From: Chrysoperla carnea
Lineage: Eukaryota; Arthropoda; Insecta; Neuroptera; Chrysopidae
NCBI RefSeq assembly: GCF_905475395.1
Contig: NC_058339.1
Coordinates: 37,519,172 to 37,583,171 of the forward strand
Reading direction: 5' to 3'
Length of the DNA: 64,000 nucleotides
Below the pieces are notes generated by a model. The model did not search any database and was not told the origin of the DNA. It was given only the letters and a program-made list of their open reading frames with translations. Positions 39,285 through 43,988 of the stretch are shown here, in pieces. Position numbers and translations under genes: made by a program. Numbering within the stretch: position 1 is the first letter of the stretch; each line of letters begins with the position of its first letter.

Positions 39285-41523
39285 TCATATTGAAAAGGTT
39301 TGGTTCGGATATTGCGGCCTTGAAACCGCGGAAATATGTAAAACTGGTGATTTTCAAAATCGGCCCCATTACATTAACTTCCCCAGGGAAGTTAATAAAA
39401 TATAAGTTATTAGACCAAAAAATTTCTAATTTGTCTCACCCCAAACCAAAATTGGGGGTTTTGCCTTCTCTTGAGTCAAAAGCTGGCAACGCCCCCATGT
39501 ATCCATCTATTTATTCAACTGAAATAAATAGATGGCACTTGGTTTAAGATTGTTATTGTTGAACTGTTTTAAACCACCGATTGTGGAATGACAAAATGAT
39601 TTTCCCAATATACAAAGAGGCTGTTTCTAAATGAAGCCATTGTATTGTACTGGTACATTCTGTATACGAGAAAGGAAGATATGAGAAAATATATAATCAT
39701 AAAATTACATCGAAATGTGAATTAAATTGAATTTCGGTATTTATTTATTTATTTTTTTATTTACGGCTATAAGTATTTTTTGTGTGTGGATTTATTTTGG
39801 GTGTTTTTATTTTATTGCATTTCTCTTTTACTTAAAACATTACACGAAATCTACACGTTTTTCGTAATAAAACTTAAACGACATAACCTTTAATAATAAA
39901 ATGATTATAAATATTTATTTATTTAAATAATCAAATTGGTTATTTTTTTCTTAAATTGAAATCGGATATTTTATTACTTTTCAAAATGAATACGTAAAAA
40001 AATACAGAAATTGAATTACGACACATAATGATTTTTATCCCTATTATATTATAAATGAGAAAGTAAACATGTTTGTTTGCTTGTTTGCTTGTTTGTTACG
40101 CTTTCACGCTAAAACTAGCGAATGGTTTTTAACGAAACTGTACAGCAATATATCTGATATATCAGAATAACACATGAACTATAATTTATAAAGATAAATA
40201 TTTTTTTTAAATAAATAAATAAAAATTTAATTCAATTTGTCATTTACCATTTTTTAAATTTTTACAGAAATCTTTGATTTATAGGATTGAAGAAATAAAA
40301 TTTCCAATTTACTTTGCTTAGTTCACCTTTATTTATTTAATATTTTAATAATTTAAAATATTATTTAAATAAAAATGGACTAAGCAAGGTAAATTGGAAA
40401 TTTTATTTCTTCAATCCTAATTATGGAGTTCCTCAAAGTAAAGCTCTCTACAATTAATTATCTTTAATTTATGGTTCAAAGTGATGACTATAAGTAGAAC
40501 AGATTTATGATCATCATTTTGAACCATTAATTAAAGAATTCTGTAAAAATTTCAAATAGTAAATGTAAAACAAATCATGGCCAACTTTTCTCATATACTT
40601 AATGAATTATAACTATTTTACATTTAACAAAAATGAAAACTTTGTATATCAAGAGAGGATGGAGGCTATAAAACGGTGCTTTTTACTTTTAAGCCCAGTG
40701 AAGCGGGCGGGTATCAATCAAGTCAAAAAAAAAACCAAATATTTATGGATTTTACGATTTTACTTGCCACCTATGTTTTCTGGCAGGCTTACAAATTTGT
40801 AAGAAATTAAAAAAAAGTTTTTTGAAGTTTCCAAGATAAAAATGTTAAATGTCCTAAAAAGACAAAAAAAATTGGATGATTTCTTGAAAATTACACGCTC
40901 AATCGGCAAATTAACGCAATTTTTTGTAATATTTATGCCAATAATAACATACACATTTTTATCGAATTCCAAAATAAGAAATTTTTTGTAATTTAATTAC
41001 ACCTTTTATGAAAATTGCAAAAATAAAATGGATGGTAAATTTGTGTTTACAATTTCGATAAAACGCAGTAAATAAATTTAATTTTGACAAAAAAAAATAC
41101 ATAAATCTGATTTATTTCACGATTGGCTGAGTATTTTTTTAAATATTAATCAAAATCGCAAGCAAGTCGCGATTTCATAGATCGATTTCAGGCAATATAT
41201 CTTAGAAGCAACTTGTTTAATAATTAAATGATCTGAATTTTTGTAATTTTTGGATCATATTTAGTCTAGAAACTAAAATATTTTCCAAGAACGAGAGAAG
41301 ACGATACTCAATAACAAAACTCGCTTATCTACATTTATTATAAATTTTTATAAGGACCTCAAAATTTCAATAATCTATTTTATTTGATTGTACGAATAAT
41401 TTTTTTAAAGTATAATAAAAACAAAAATTATAAATAAAATAATAAAAAAATTCTAAAAATATTTTTTAAAAATTATTTCTATATATGTTACAGATTCAAA
41501 TACAAGATAAAGTTGCACGGTGA
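2012..41523 (+). CDS. MGAT4: Alpha-1,3-mannosyl-glycoprotein 4-beta-N-acetylglucosaminyltransferase (GnT-IV), 3' part, six exons
   Basis: Joined exons 2012-2145, 8105-8212, 8309-8502, 13030-13166, 14214-14329 and 41494-41523 encode about 238 residues ending in a stop; the start and most of the catalytic domain lie left of the window. Every junction is GT/AG and the phases agree (1-in, then 0, 0, 2, 1, 0). Seen in the protein: GKMF near the start, [28 protein letters not shown] followed by [33 protein letters not shown] and WAILSEI. From knowledge of the family, these are hallmarks of the GT54 / MGAT4 family, including the end of the catalytic domain and the C-terminal lectin-like domain. The enzyme is a Golgi type II membrane protein that adds beta-1,4-GlcNAc to the alpha-1,3 mannose arm of N-glycans. 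The A, B or C paralogue cannot be assigned. The last exon is the least certain part. Confidence 0.9.
2397..3330 (+). mobile_element. Decayed non-LTR retrotransposon or SINE-like insertion(s)
   Basis: The left part has an ACTAGCTTTTTCCCGTGGCT start, typical of insect retroposon tails. The right end (about 3127-3325) runs through a stretch ATTCAAATTGGCTTAGA, then GACGTGAAATCCTAACAGAC with tandem CAGA units, and ends TTTGCATTTATAAAATTAGT. From established knowledge this layout is common at the 3' ends of insect RTE/CR1-like elements and their SINEs. No open reading frame survives. The interior may be a second insertion. Confidence 0.5.
3638..3673. repeat. Short hairpin, TTTTGACTTAA arms
   Basis: TTTTGACTTAA and TTAAGTCAAAA are perfect reverse complements around a loop of about 12 bases. 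Confidence 0.55.
3795..4058 (+). mobile_element. Partial TTAA-type MITE (family A, 3' part)
   Basis: It matches the right half of the element at 58212-58694: CTTAATTAGTCGGGCGCAAC, T-rich stretches, then AAAATTGCCCTGGCACTC and an ATCCTTAA end. The left terminus is missing or diverged. Confidence 0.65.
4799..5080 (+). repeat. Interspersed repeat B with internal hairpin, plus-strand copy
   Basis: It begins ACTAGCCTGATAACCGCCCG followed by TTTCACTGGGCTTAAAGT and aligns almost end to end with the reverse complement of 40440-40720. Near its 3' end AATTTATGGTTCAAAATGA (about 4991) is mirrored by TCATTTTGAACCATAAATT, giving a hairpin. No coding capacity. A 5' fragment of the family occurs at 28845-28960. 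Confidence 0.75.
5085..5677 (-). mobile_element. TTAA-type MITE, family A, inverted copy
   Basis: The ends are TTAAGGATGTATCAGTGCC and CGTTCGTACTACCTTAA, the reverse-complement orientation of the element at 58212-58694. The internal words CCCGACTAATTAAGGATGTA and TTGACAATATAAGACGAAAA match that element. It carries about 110 extra bases (about 5120-5240), so it may hold an insertion or be a longer version. The small open frames inside it are not genes. Confidence 0.75.
6736..7346. mobile_element. TA-flanked MITE, TACAGAGTGG ends
   Basis: The terminal inverted repeats TACAGAGTGG and CCACTCTGTA bound about 610 bp, with a second shared word GCACGGTTT just inside each end. The centre (6886-7070) is a long palindrome starting GCACTAAAAAGTAAAAA and ending TTTTTACTTTTTAGTGC. 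TA at both ends fits Tc1/mariner-like mobilisation (inference). No transposase frame. Confidence 0.75.
7811..7967. repeat. 80-bp tandem duplication
   Basis: Two nearly identical units (AAAATCACTGTCCCCCGAAC ... TCGTTTTGTTCTCGAGA) start at 7811 and 7891. They differ by about one substitution in the A/T run, so the duplication is recent or conserved. Function unknown. Confidence 0.9.
8105..8212 (+). CDS. MGAT4: MGAT4 exon, [15 protein letters not shown] segment
   Basis: Exactly 36 codons in phase 0 on both sides. The acceptor is TTTGTTTCAG and the donor GTAAGC. It holds the most diagnostic GnT-IV motif of the window ([15 protein letters not shown]). A 96-bp intron separates it from the next exon, in contrast to the multi-kilobase introns elsewhere in the gene. 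Confidence 0.92.
8309..8502 (+). CDS. MGAT4: MGAT4 exon, DKQFG...IYIKR segment
   Basis: The acceptor is TTTTTTTTAAAG and the donor GTATGT. It encodes [19 protein letters not shown], then [15 protein letters not shown] and the following strand, matching the junction of catalytic and C-terminal lectin-like domains in the family. It ends in phase 2 inside an arginine codon completed at 13030. Confidence 0.9.
8747..9070. repeat. GC-richer patch with TTGG/CCAA words, probable inserted repeat
   Basis: Base composition departs sharply from the AT-rich flanks. Words such as TTGGCC, CCTTGG and CTTGGCCCAAG recur. Overlapping open frames on both strands reflect low stop density, not a recognised protein. 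It is probably a decayed interspersed repeat in the MGAT4 intron. Confidence 0.4.
10688..10825. repeat. Degenerate minisatellite, ATTGTAATCTCTCGT unit
   Basis: About seven imperfect units of roughly 15 bases (TATTGTAATCTCTCG), decaying towards the right end. Confidence 0.8.
11699..12249 (+). mobile_element. Interspersed family R, copy 1 (full length)
   Basis: It begins ACAAGTGAAAACAAACAATT followed by GACTGACTTAATTGTTGAAA, where AACAATTGAC and TTAATTGTTG make a near-palindromic end. It continues through AACAGTGATGTTTACGAAAA, GACCCAATTGACCTATGTTG and a GACAGACGGACAG tract, and ends ATATACATGGTATAAAAA. The same order is found in seven other places in the window. No transposase or reverse transcriptase frame is visible, so it is non-autonomous. 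Confidence 0.85.
13030..13166 (+). CDS. MGAT4: MGAT4 exon, [11 protein letters not shown] segment
   Basis: The acceptor is TCGTTCTAG and the donor GTATGT. It encodes [20 protein letters not shown] and EVLP, the conserved core of the C-terminal domain, then a more variable [20 protein letters not shown] stretch. The phase-1 end splits a glycine codon. Confidence 0.9.
14214..14329 (+). CDS. MGAT4: MGAT4 exon, [14 protein letters not shown] segment
   Basis: The acceptor is TTTTTCTACAG and the donor GTAAGA. It encodes [17 protein letters not shown] and ends with WAILSE. Family members continue this with I-x-I-K-K or similar and then stop, so only a few codons are missing. Confidence 0.9.
15280..15450 (+). 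mobile_element. Retroposon 3' end fragment
   Basis: ATTCATTCAAATCCATTCAG, then CATGAAAGCGTAACAAACAA, then AATATATAGGGATT. The same tail occurs at 31600-31655 and inverted at 40036-40130. This is a typical insect LINE/SINE 3' layout. No coding part. Confidence 0.55.
17531..17935 (+). mobile_element. Family R, copy 2 (divergent, 3' truncated)
   Basis: Starts CAAAAACAAACAATTGACGG and keeps AAAGTTGTTTATTTTTT and AAGTGACCTATGTTGCTCGT. The 3' part with the GACAGACGG tract and the GGTATAAAAA end is missing. Confidence 0.7.
19178..19657. mobile_element. TA-flanked MITE, TACAGGGTGGACTATTTTAA ends
   Basis: Terminal inverted repeats of about 28 bases: TACAGGGTGGACTATTTTAA on the left and TTAAAATGGTCTACCCTGTA on the right. 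They differ at two positions in this region and extend into ATCTATTATG. Length 480 bp with no transposase. The ends and TA duplication suggest mobilisation by a Tc1/mariner-type enzyme (inference). Confidence 0.8.
20021..20500 (+). mobile_element. Family R, copy 3
   Basis: ACAAGTAAAAACAAACAATC start, AACAGTGAAGCTTACGAAAA, AAGAGACCGATGTTGCTCAT, the GACAGACGGGCAGACG tract and TTAGTATACCTTGATATATT near the end. The terminal CATGGTATAAAAA is degraded. Confidence 0.8.
20849..21014. repeat. Foldback element
   Basis: The left arm (GGTGGTCAAACAACC ... GAAAAATTAAAATTACATTC) is mirrored by the right arm (GTATTTAATTTTAATTTTCC ... GGTTGGTTTACAACC). The centre pairs CACACTTAAATAATTTGAA with TTCAAATCATTTAAGTGT. 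No coding capacity. Confidence 0.65.
21231..21506 (-). other. Unrecognised exon-like open frame
   Basis: On the minus strand TTTATTTCTAG is followed by 91 open codons beginning [18 protein letters not shown] and ending before a TAA. Composition is protein-like (for example [20 protein letters not shown]), but I recognise no family, see no partner exon, and cannot exclude a chance frame or an old repeat relic. Confidence 0.2.
22393..22411. repeat. (CA)n microsatellite
   Basis: About nine CA units. Confidence 0.9.
23052..23342. mobile_element. Foldback MITE of about 290 bp
   Basis: The left arm (CATCTGATAACCAGATGAGA, ATAGTTTTTTTTTATCAAAA, GTGTTCATGG, then AGGCAAACCTATACAATTAT) is the imperfect reverse complement of the right arm (ATAATGGTATAGGCTTGCCT ... 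CATGAACACTTTTCGATAGA ... GTTATCAGATGG). Nearly the whole element folds on itself. It directly abuts the tRNA-like segment at 23370-23455. Confidence 0.7.
23370..23455 (-). repeat. tRNA-derived sequence (SINE head or tRNA pseudogene)
   Basis: The minus strand reads TAGCTCAGTTGGTTAAGAC (box A) and, about 45 bases on, GGGTTCGATTCCC (box B), an RNA polymerase III type 2 promoter. The bases where the 5' acceptor should be do not pair with the 3' side, and one T-stem pair is mismatched, so a working tRNA is unlikely. A tRNA-derived SINE head is the better reading. Confidence 0.55.
24185..24194. repeat. Poly(C) run
   Basis: Ten consecutive C in an otherwise AT-rich setting. Confidence 0.8.
24339..24410 (+). 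mobile_element. Family R, copy 4 (5' end only)
   Basis: ACACGTGAAAATTAAAACTT then GACTGACTTAATTGTTGAAA, matching the first 60-70 bases of family R. It stops where the retrotransposon relic begins. Confidence 0.6.
24420..24749 (-). pseudogene. Non-LTR retrotransposon polyprotein, C-terminal relic
   Basis: About 110 open codons in one frame: [20 protein letters not shown], then [20 protein letters not shown] and [11 protein letters not shown], ending SSKWCME and stop. The Cys-x2-Cys ... His-x4-Cys arrangement followed by a CPAL motif is the zinc-knuckle-like C-terminus seen downstream of reverse transcriptase (and often RNase H) in Jockey/I-type non-LTR elements. An in-frame stop lies just upstream and no reverse transcriptase domain is present, so this is a 5'-truncated, dead copy. 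It is clearly richer in GC than its flanks. Confidence 0.8.
26450..26880. repeat. Probable interspersed repeat, unclassified
   Basis: A moderately GC-richer stretch with CACGTGACCTAAAACGTGGG and CGTCATCAAATTGGATGGCC. No inverted ends or motif-bearing frame. I suspect an old transposable element but cannot place it. Confidence 0.3.
27254..27440 (+). repeat. Interspersed repeat C, copy 1
   Basis: AACCTCCGAC start, AAGGTAATTTAACGGAGAGT, TTCCGTACCCGAAAA and AAAATCGATTCAGTT occur in the same order, reverse-complemented, at 63110-63340. A further possible fragment is at about 28055-28140. Confidence 0.55.
27551..27665. mobile_element. Miniature element D1 with TAGCCTTTTTCCTC ends
   Basis: TAGCCTTTTTCCTCCGAAGA then AAAGATCCTCTAGATGGCAG is mirrored by CGGATCTTTTTTTAATCTTC then AGTGGAAAAAG. 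About 115 bp, almost wholly palindromic. Copy D2 lies 118 bases further on. Confidence 0.75.
27783..27904. mobile_element. Miniature element D2 with G14 run
   Basis: TAGCCTTTTTACTCAGAAGA ... CAGAGGAAAAAGGCTA. Same family as D1, in inverted orientation (CCTGCCATCTAGAGGATC on this strand against GATCCTCTAGATGGCAGG in D1). A run of 14 G sits in the centre at 27833-27846, where D1 has CCCCC. Confidence 0.8.
28845..28960 (+). repeat. Repeat B 5' fragment
   Basis: AATACCCGCCGCTTCACTGG then GCTTAAAAGTAAAAAC, as at the start of the copies at 4799 and (inverted) 40720. The hairpin part is absent. Confidence 0.6.
29345..29366. repeat. Poly(T) run, 22 bases
   Basis: Uninterrupted T run, possibly the tail of a minus-strand retroposon, but no element body was recognised next to it. 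Confidence 0.7.
30415..30560 (+). repeat. Left member of a 2.4-kb-spaced inverted repeat
   Basis: AAGAAGGGTTTTGGTATTTG, AAAGGTCAAGTTC, GATAAACAAGGGGTGGGG and AGTACAAAATTTTGAATTTT are reverse-complemented in the same order at 32800-32945. Identity is imperfect. The two may be independent insertions of one repeat or arms of a larger element. Confidence 0.6.
31059..31134. repeat. Strong hairpin, 31-base arms
   Basis: ATATTTGCGAAAAATAATAA continuing to TTCTAACCA is mirrored, with about one mismatch, by TGGTTAGAATTATTATTAAT continuing to CGCAAATAT, around an 11-14 base loop (GTGCCCAAACA). It sits immediately left of the retroposon at 31150. Confidence 0.8.
31150..31655 (+). mobile_element. Retroposon with three internal CTAGATCGATTTTT repeats
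   Basis: The unit AAATGAAACC...CTAGATCGATTTTT, followed by CCCCTACATACTGA-like sequence and CAAGAAAA or CATGAAAATCG, recurs near 31185, 31297 and 31506. The element ends GTGAAAGCGTAACAAACAAA with (CAAA)n and TTTATAATATATAGGGATG, the same tail as at 15400-15450. No open frame. It is probably a non-autonomous insect retroposon. Confidence 0.6.
32122..32475. mobile_element. MITE with about 47-bp inverted ends
   Basis: TTAAAAAATCCAAGTGAAGT then TTTTTCATCGGGAATAT on the left is mirrored by CCGGTTAAAAAACTTCGCTT then GGATTTTTTAT on the right. About 350 bp, non-coding. Confidence 0.75.
32800..32945 (-). repeat. Right member of the 2.4-kb-spaced inverted repeat
   Basis: Reverse complement of 30415-30560; shows AAAATTTTGTACTTTGTGCA and CCCCTTGTTTATCTGTCGAT. 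Confidence 0.6.
33437..33635 (-). mobile_element. Family R, copy 8 (inverted, 3' end only)
   Basis: TTTTTATACCATATATATAT, GCTACGAACAAAATTTTGGT, AAATCACCTAATTAGTCCAT and TATAGCGTGCTCAGAACG are the reverse complement of the 3' part of family R. It lacks the GACAGACGG tract and most of the step between AGTCCC and the terminus. Confidence 0.75.
34026..34540. mobile_element. Candidate TA-type MITE, about 515 bp
   Basis: Left TATATACTGGGTGGACACTT then TTAAGTTGACATATGCTTG, against right CAAGAATATGTCAACTGAAT then AAAGTCAACTTGTATACGTA. These are imperfect inverted ends of about 39 bases. The left end resembles the GGGTGGAC ends at 19178. Confidence 0.55.
35760..36240 (+). mobile_element. Family R, copy 5 (lacks the palindromic 5' end)
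   Basis: Begins at the CACATGACTGATATTTCCAT step and keeps the rest: GGTAAACAGAGATGTTTTCG, CCAATTGACCTATGTTGCTC, GGCGGACAAACAGACAAACA, TTGGGACTAAACTAAGTATA and ATACATGGTATAAAAA. Confidence 0.8.
37223..37454 (-). other. Unrecognised open frame with Cys cluster
   Basis: 72 codons from an ATG at 37441, ending [16 protein letters not shown] and stop; ACTTTTAG precedes it as a possible acceptor. The C-x2-C-x2-C cluster is suggestive, but I recognise no family and see no partner exon. A frame of this length is expected by chance in 64 kb. Confidence 0.15.
38069..38513 (+). mobile_element. Family R, copy 6 (lacks the palindromic 5' end)
   Basis: ATGTTACACATACATAACTG start, AACAGTGATTTTTACAAAAA, TTGATCTATGTTGCTCCTTT, then ATGAACACCTATACCAAAAT, TTTTTAAGCGTTACAAACTA and a CATGGTATAATAA end. 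The GACAGACGG tract is eroded. Confidence 0.8.
38999..39395. mobile_element. Element with AACTTCCC ends and a (CA)n tract
   Basis: The left end CGACTAACTTCCCAGAGGG and right end TTAACTTCCCCAGGGAAGTT (itself palindromic) bound about 400 bp with a (CA)n microsatellite at 39254-39280. The right part ATTTTCAAAATCGGCCCCAT before the AACTTCCC end is a layout seen in insect interspersed repeats. Not coding. Confidence 0.5.
39254..39280. repeat. (CA)n microsatellite
   Basis: About 13 CA units. Confidence 0.9.
39502..39535. repeat. Short hairpin, CCATCTATTTAT arms
   Basis: CCATCTATTTATT and AATAAATAGATGG pair perfectly around TCAACTGA-type loop bases. Confidence 0.6.
40036..40130 (-). mobile_element. 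Retroposon 3' tail, inverted, with (TTTG)n
   Basis: ATCCCTATTATATTATAAAT, then TTTGTTTGCTTGTTTGC repeats, then GTTACGCTTTCACGCTAAAA: the reverse complement of the tail at 31590-31655. Confidence 0.65.
40282..40419. mobile_element. Short foldback MITE with TAGGATTGAAGAAATAAAAT ends
   Basis: TAGGATTGAAGAAATAAAAT then TTCCAATTTACTTTGCTTAG on the left is almost perfectly mirrored by CTAAGCAAGGTAAATTGGAA then ATTTTATTTCTTCAATCCTA on the right. 138 bp with arms of about 41 bp, so it is young by its arm identity. It sits next to repeat B. Confidence 0.85.
40440..40720 (-). repeat. Repeat B, minus-strand copy with internal hairpin
   Basis: Reverse complement of the unit at 4799-5080: CCCAGTGAAGCGGGCGGGTA at its right end, GGCCAACTTTTCTCATATAC in the middle, and at the left TTAATTTATGGTTCAAAGTG mirrored by CATCATTTTGAACCATTAAT. 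Both hairpin arms are conserved although the loop has changed. The short open frame at 40602-40802 overlaps it and is not a gene. Confidence 0.75.
41494..41523 (+). CDS. MGAT4: MGAT4 terminal exon (nine codons plus stop)
   Basis: After TATATATGTTACAG the sequence reads IQIQDKVAR and then TGA in phase 0, exactly the phase left by the exon ending at 14329. The join gives [15 protein letters not shown], which resembles the family C-terminus (LSE or LNE followed by I-x-I and a short basic tail). AATAAA lies at 41645-41650, 122 bases past the stop. Because the match is so short and the intron so long, a nearer unrecognised exon remains possible. Confidence 0.65.
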   Translation: MQIQDKVAR

Positions 41524-41644
41524 CCCTCTCTAGAAGAATGGACACGTAAGATATTACCACATTTTAACACCAAACAAAATTATTTAACATCAGTTGTGAA
41601 ATTGTCAACAACCGCAATAACATTTACCAGTTCTTTATTAAAAT

Positions 41645-41650
41645 AATAAA
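41645..41650 (+). terminator. Candidate poly(A) signal for MGAT4
   Basis: AATAAA 122 bases downstream of the proposed stop codon. In DNA this AT-rich the hexamer is common, so only its position supports it. Confidence 0.35.
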
Positions 41651-42770
41651 ACTTACTGATGTCAGACATTTTACAACAATGGAACAACAGAAAACAAAAC
41701 CCATTTTTCAAACATCATATTATATAAAATTTTTCACCATTTTATTATTATTAAAATAAAAAATTGTAACAAATAACTTTTTGCACATAATTTTAGTTAT
41801 AGAAATTTATATATTGTAAAATAAATTTATATACGTTTACAGAATGTATCAGAATTCTAAATTTCAAGAATGGCATAGATCATACTAATAAAAACATTTG
41901 CTGACCAAAAGCTATTAGAATTTGTCAAATGGGCATATAGAATCTTATCTTTCTAGCATGTGTAGAACAGAAAATCGTTATTGTGGGGTAGTTTTTCGCG
42001 TGCTCTCTTGACAATTAACAATCAACCACTTAAAATGCAATGAGGCCAAATTTTTTGCCGTAAGACGTTCAGTTAGCTTTAAGCTACAAAAAAATTTTTT
42101 TAGATATTAAAAATCTAATTTTTTCATAGACTTTTTGAGGGATGAAAATTGTAAAAATCACGTTTTTTCAAATTTTTATCTCCAAAATTGGAGGGCTTAG
42201 AAAAAAATGTCTAAGAACATTTTTCGTTAATTTTGTGATCCCAATTGTAAAATTTCGAATTAGTTTAAATAATATCCTATCGGGTTACCCACCGGCCACT
42301 TGCACTTTAACATTCAGGAGAATGTTTTAAACGGGTTACGGAAAAAATTTTCCTTGCGAAAATTAAACATCCTAGAATGCATGGATTTTGTCAGGACTAA
42401 TATGACATTGGCTTTTAAAACATTTTATTTGGTCTATACAGAAATTTGTATAATTAAAAATATAGCACTTTTTTAAATAAAAAATTAAAATACTTACATC
42501 TAGAAAAAAGTAAACCTCTGCATTCTTATTCCGTCAATTTTCTTGAACTTTCTAAATCTAAAGTTAAATGAATATGCCTAAATAAAATATACCAAATTTT
42601 TTTTTATTGTGTCAAAGTTATATATCAAGTCGCTTTGACAACCCCAGGTCCTTGGCGACTGCACTTAAATACAATATTTGGATAAACTTATCAGTGAACA
42701 AATAACAGGCGAGAATATTTGGTTTTATATATTAGCAGATTAGTTTAATCAATTTTAACAATTTGATCGT
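41651..42770. other. Intergenic, nothing recognised
   Basis: AT-rich sequence downstream of MGAT4. The short frames show no motif. Confidence 0.4.
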
Positions 42771-42930
42771 TTAGAGGCAATGGCGTTCTTCGTTGAGTGT
42801 AGTGGAAACGTCGGCTGGAATTCCGTGTTGATTTCTGAGTTGGGTGAGTCCTGGACATGTCTCGATGATATGACTTACGAAGGCTGGTTCGTTGTATGCA
42901 GGGCATGTTTTCGAGGTTGTCTACTCACAA
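42771..42930 (-). pseudogene. Second non-LTR retrotransposon C-terminal relic
   Basis: About 50 open codons before a TAA: SKTCPAYNEPAFVSHIIETC then PGLTQLRNQHGIPADVSTTL. The His-x4-Cys-Pro spacing followed by a leucine-rich step and RNQHGIP resembles the C-terminal tail of Jockey/I-type elements, from a lineage different from the relic at 24420-24749. The first Cys pair is incomplete and a stop lies just upstream. Confidence 0.6.
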
Positions 42931-43663
42931 AATGAATTAATATGCTATCATTTAGCTTTGTTAAATGATTAATACATACTTTAATAATTATGTTGATGTT
43001 ATCAAGTGGTCATAGTGTCCGAAAAATTTCCTGCTGCTATTTTTCAGACTGATAGCTTAAATATGACGTTATCATGCACATTAAAAAACTTATCACTTTC
43101 GAAAAAAGTCGTAGATAAGTTTGATAGACTCGCCAAAAGGAAGCCACTCACGAAGTTTCAAGTATGTATTCATCGTATAAACAAAGCACCCTTTATGTCC
43201 CACGGTCTATCTCTATAGCATTTAAGTTAAGTAGGCAGAAAATGTAGGTGTATTAAATTTAAGAACAATTTATTCTGAAACATTCTGTATACAACAATAA
43301 AGAACAAACTTATACATATAGTATGGTGTCTATAAAATTAGTAATCACTTTTTTATATAGTTCATATTTATAAATAATATGTGTAATAATTTATCAAATA
43401 AAAATAAAAAATCCTGTGTAAAAATGAAAAAAAAAAGTCATACAAAAGTATGTTAAAATATGAAAATATTATTTTGAAAAATATATTACCTATATCAAAT
43501 TGAAATTTTAAAACATAAAAATGCTCATGGGTAAAATATTAAACTTTATGAAATAATCTTCTTAGTCATTACTTTATTTATTTTTTTTTTTGTAAAATTC
43601 TAAATACTCTCATACAAAATACTCCATAAAATTCAGTTATAAGTATTCATACGGAATTACACA

Positions 43664-43988
43664 TTAAGGTAGTACTATCAGTAATAGGCTTTGCATTCAG
43701 AATTTAATGAAACTTGGCATAGTTTTCCATTATTATACCATAATTAACCAGTTAAATTTTTAGGGGCCTTCAGAGAACTGAAAATCTGAACGTCCAGTTT
43801 TGTGAAATAAAATAAAATCTGTGATTTCTCATAAGGATCAATGTTAAAATATCTTTAAAATATCTTTTTTTCAGTTCTCTGAAGGCCTCTAAAAATTTAA
43901 CTGGTTAATTATGATATAATAATGGACAACTATGCTAAGTTTCATTAAATTCTGAATGCAAAGTCTATTACCGATAGTACTACCTTAA
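43664..43988. mobile_element. TTAA-flanked foldback MITE (family E)
   Basis: TTAAGGTAGTACTATCAGTA at the left and TACCGATAGTACTACCTTAA at the right. The arms are about 125 bp each and pair throughout (for example CTTCAGAGAACTGAAAA with TTTTCAGTTCTCTGAAG), leaving a centre of about 70 bp. The first 12 bases are the same as in family A (58212). TTAA at both ends suggests a piggyBac-type mobiliser (inference). Confidence 0.85.

Larger units (their letters stand above)
14330..41493 (+). other. MGAT4 final intron, about 27.2 kb, repeat-rich
   Basis: Bounded by GTAAGA and TTACAG. Recognised repeats and relics inside it are listed separately. Stretches with nothing recognisable are about 14400-15250, 15450-17530, 18000-19170, 21700-23050, 24760-26320, 28250-28840, 29000-30400, 33660-34020 and 34540-35750. 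They hold only AT-rich sequence, homopolymer runs and open frames without motifs. Confidence 0.6.

Noticed and set aside
43006..43218. 70-codon plus-strand frame with protein-like composition
   Set aside because: No recognisable family, no splice sites that place it in a gene, and the length is expected by chance in a window of this size.
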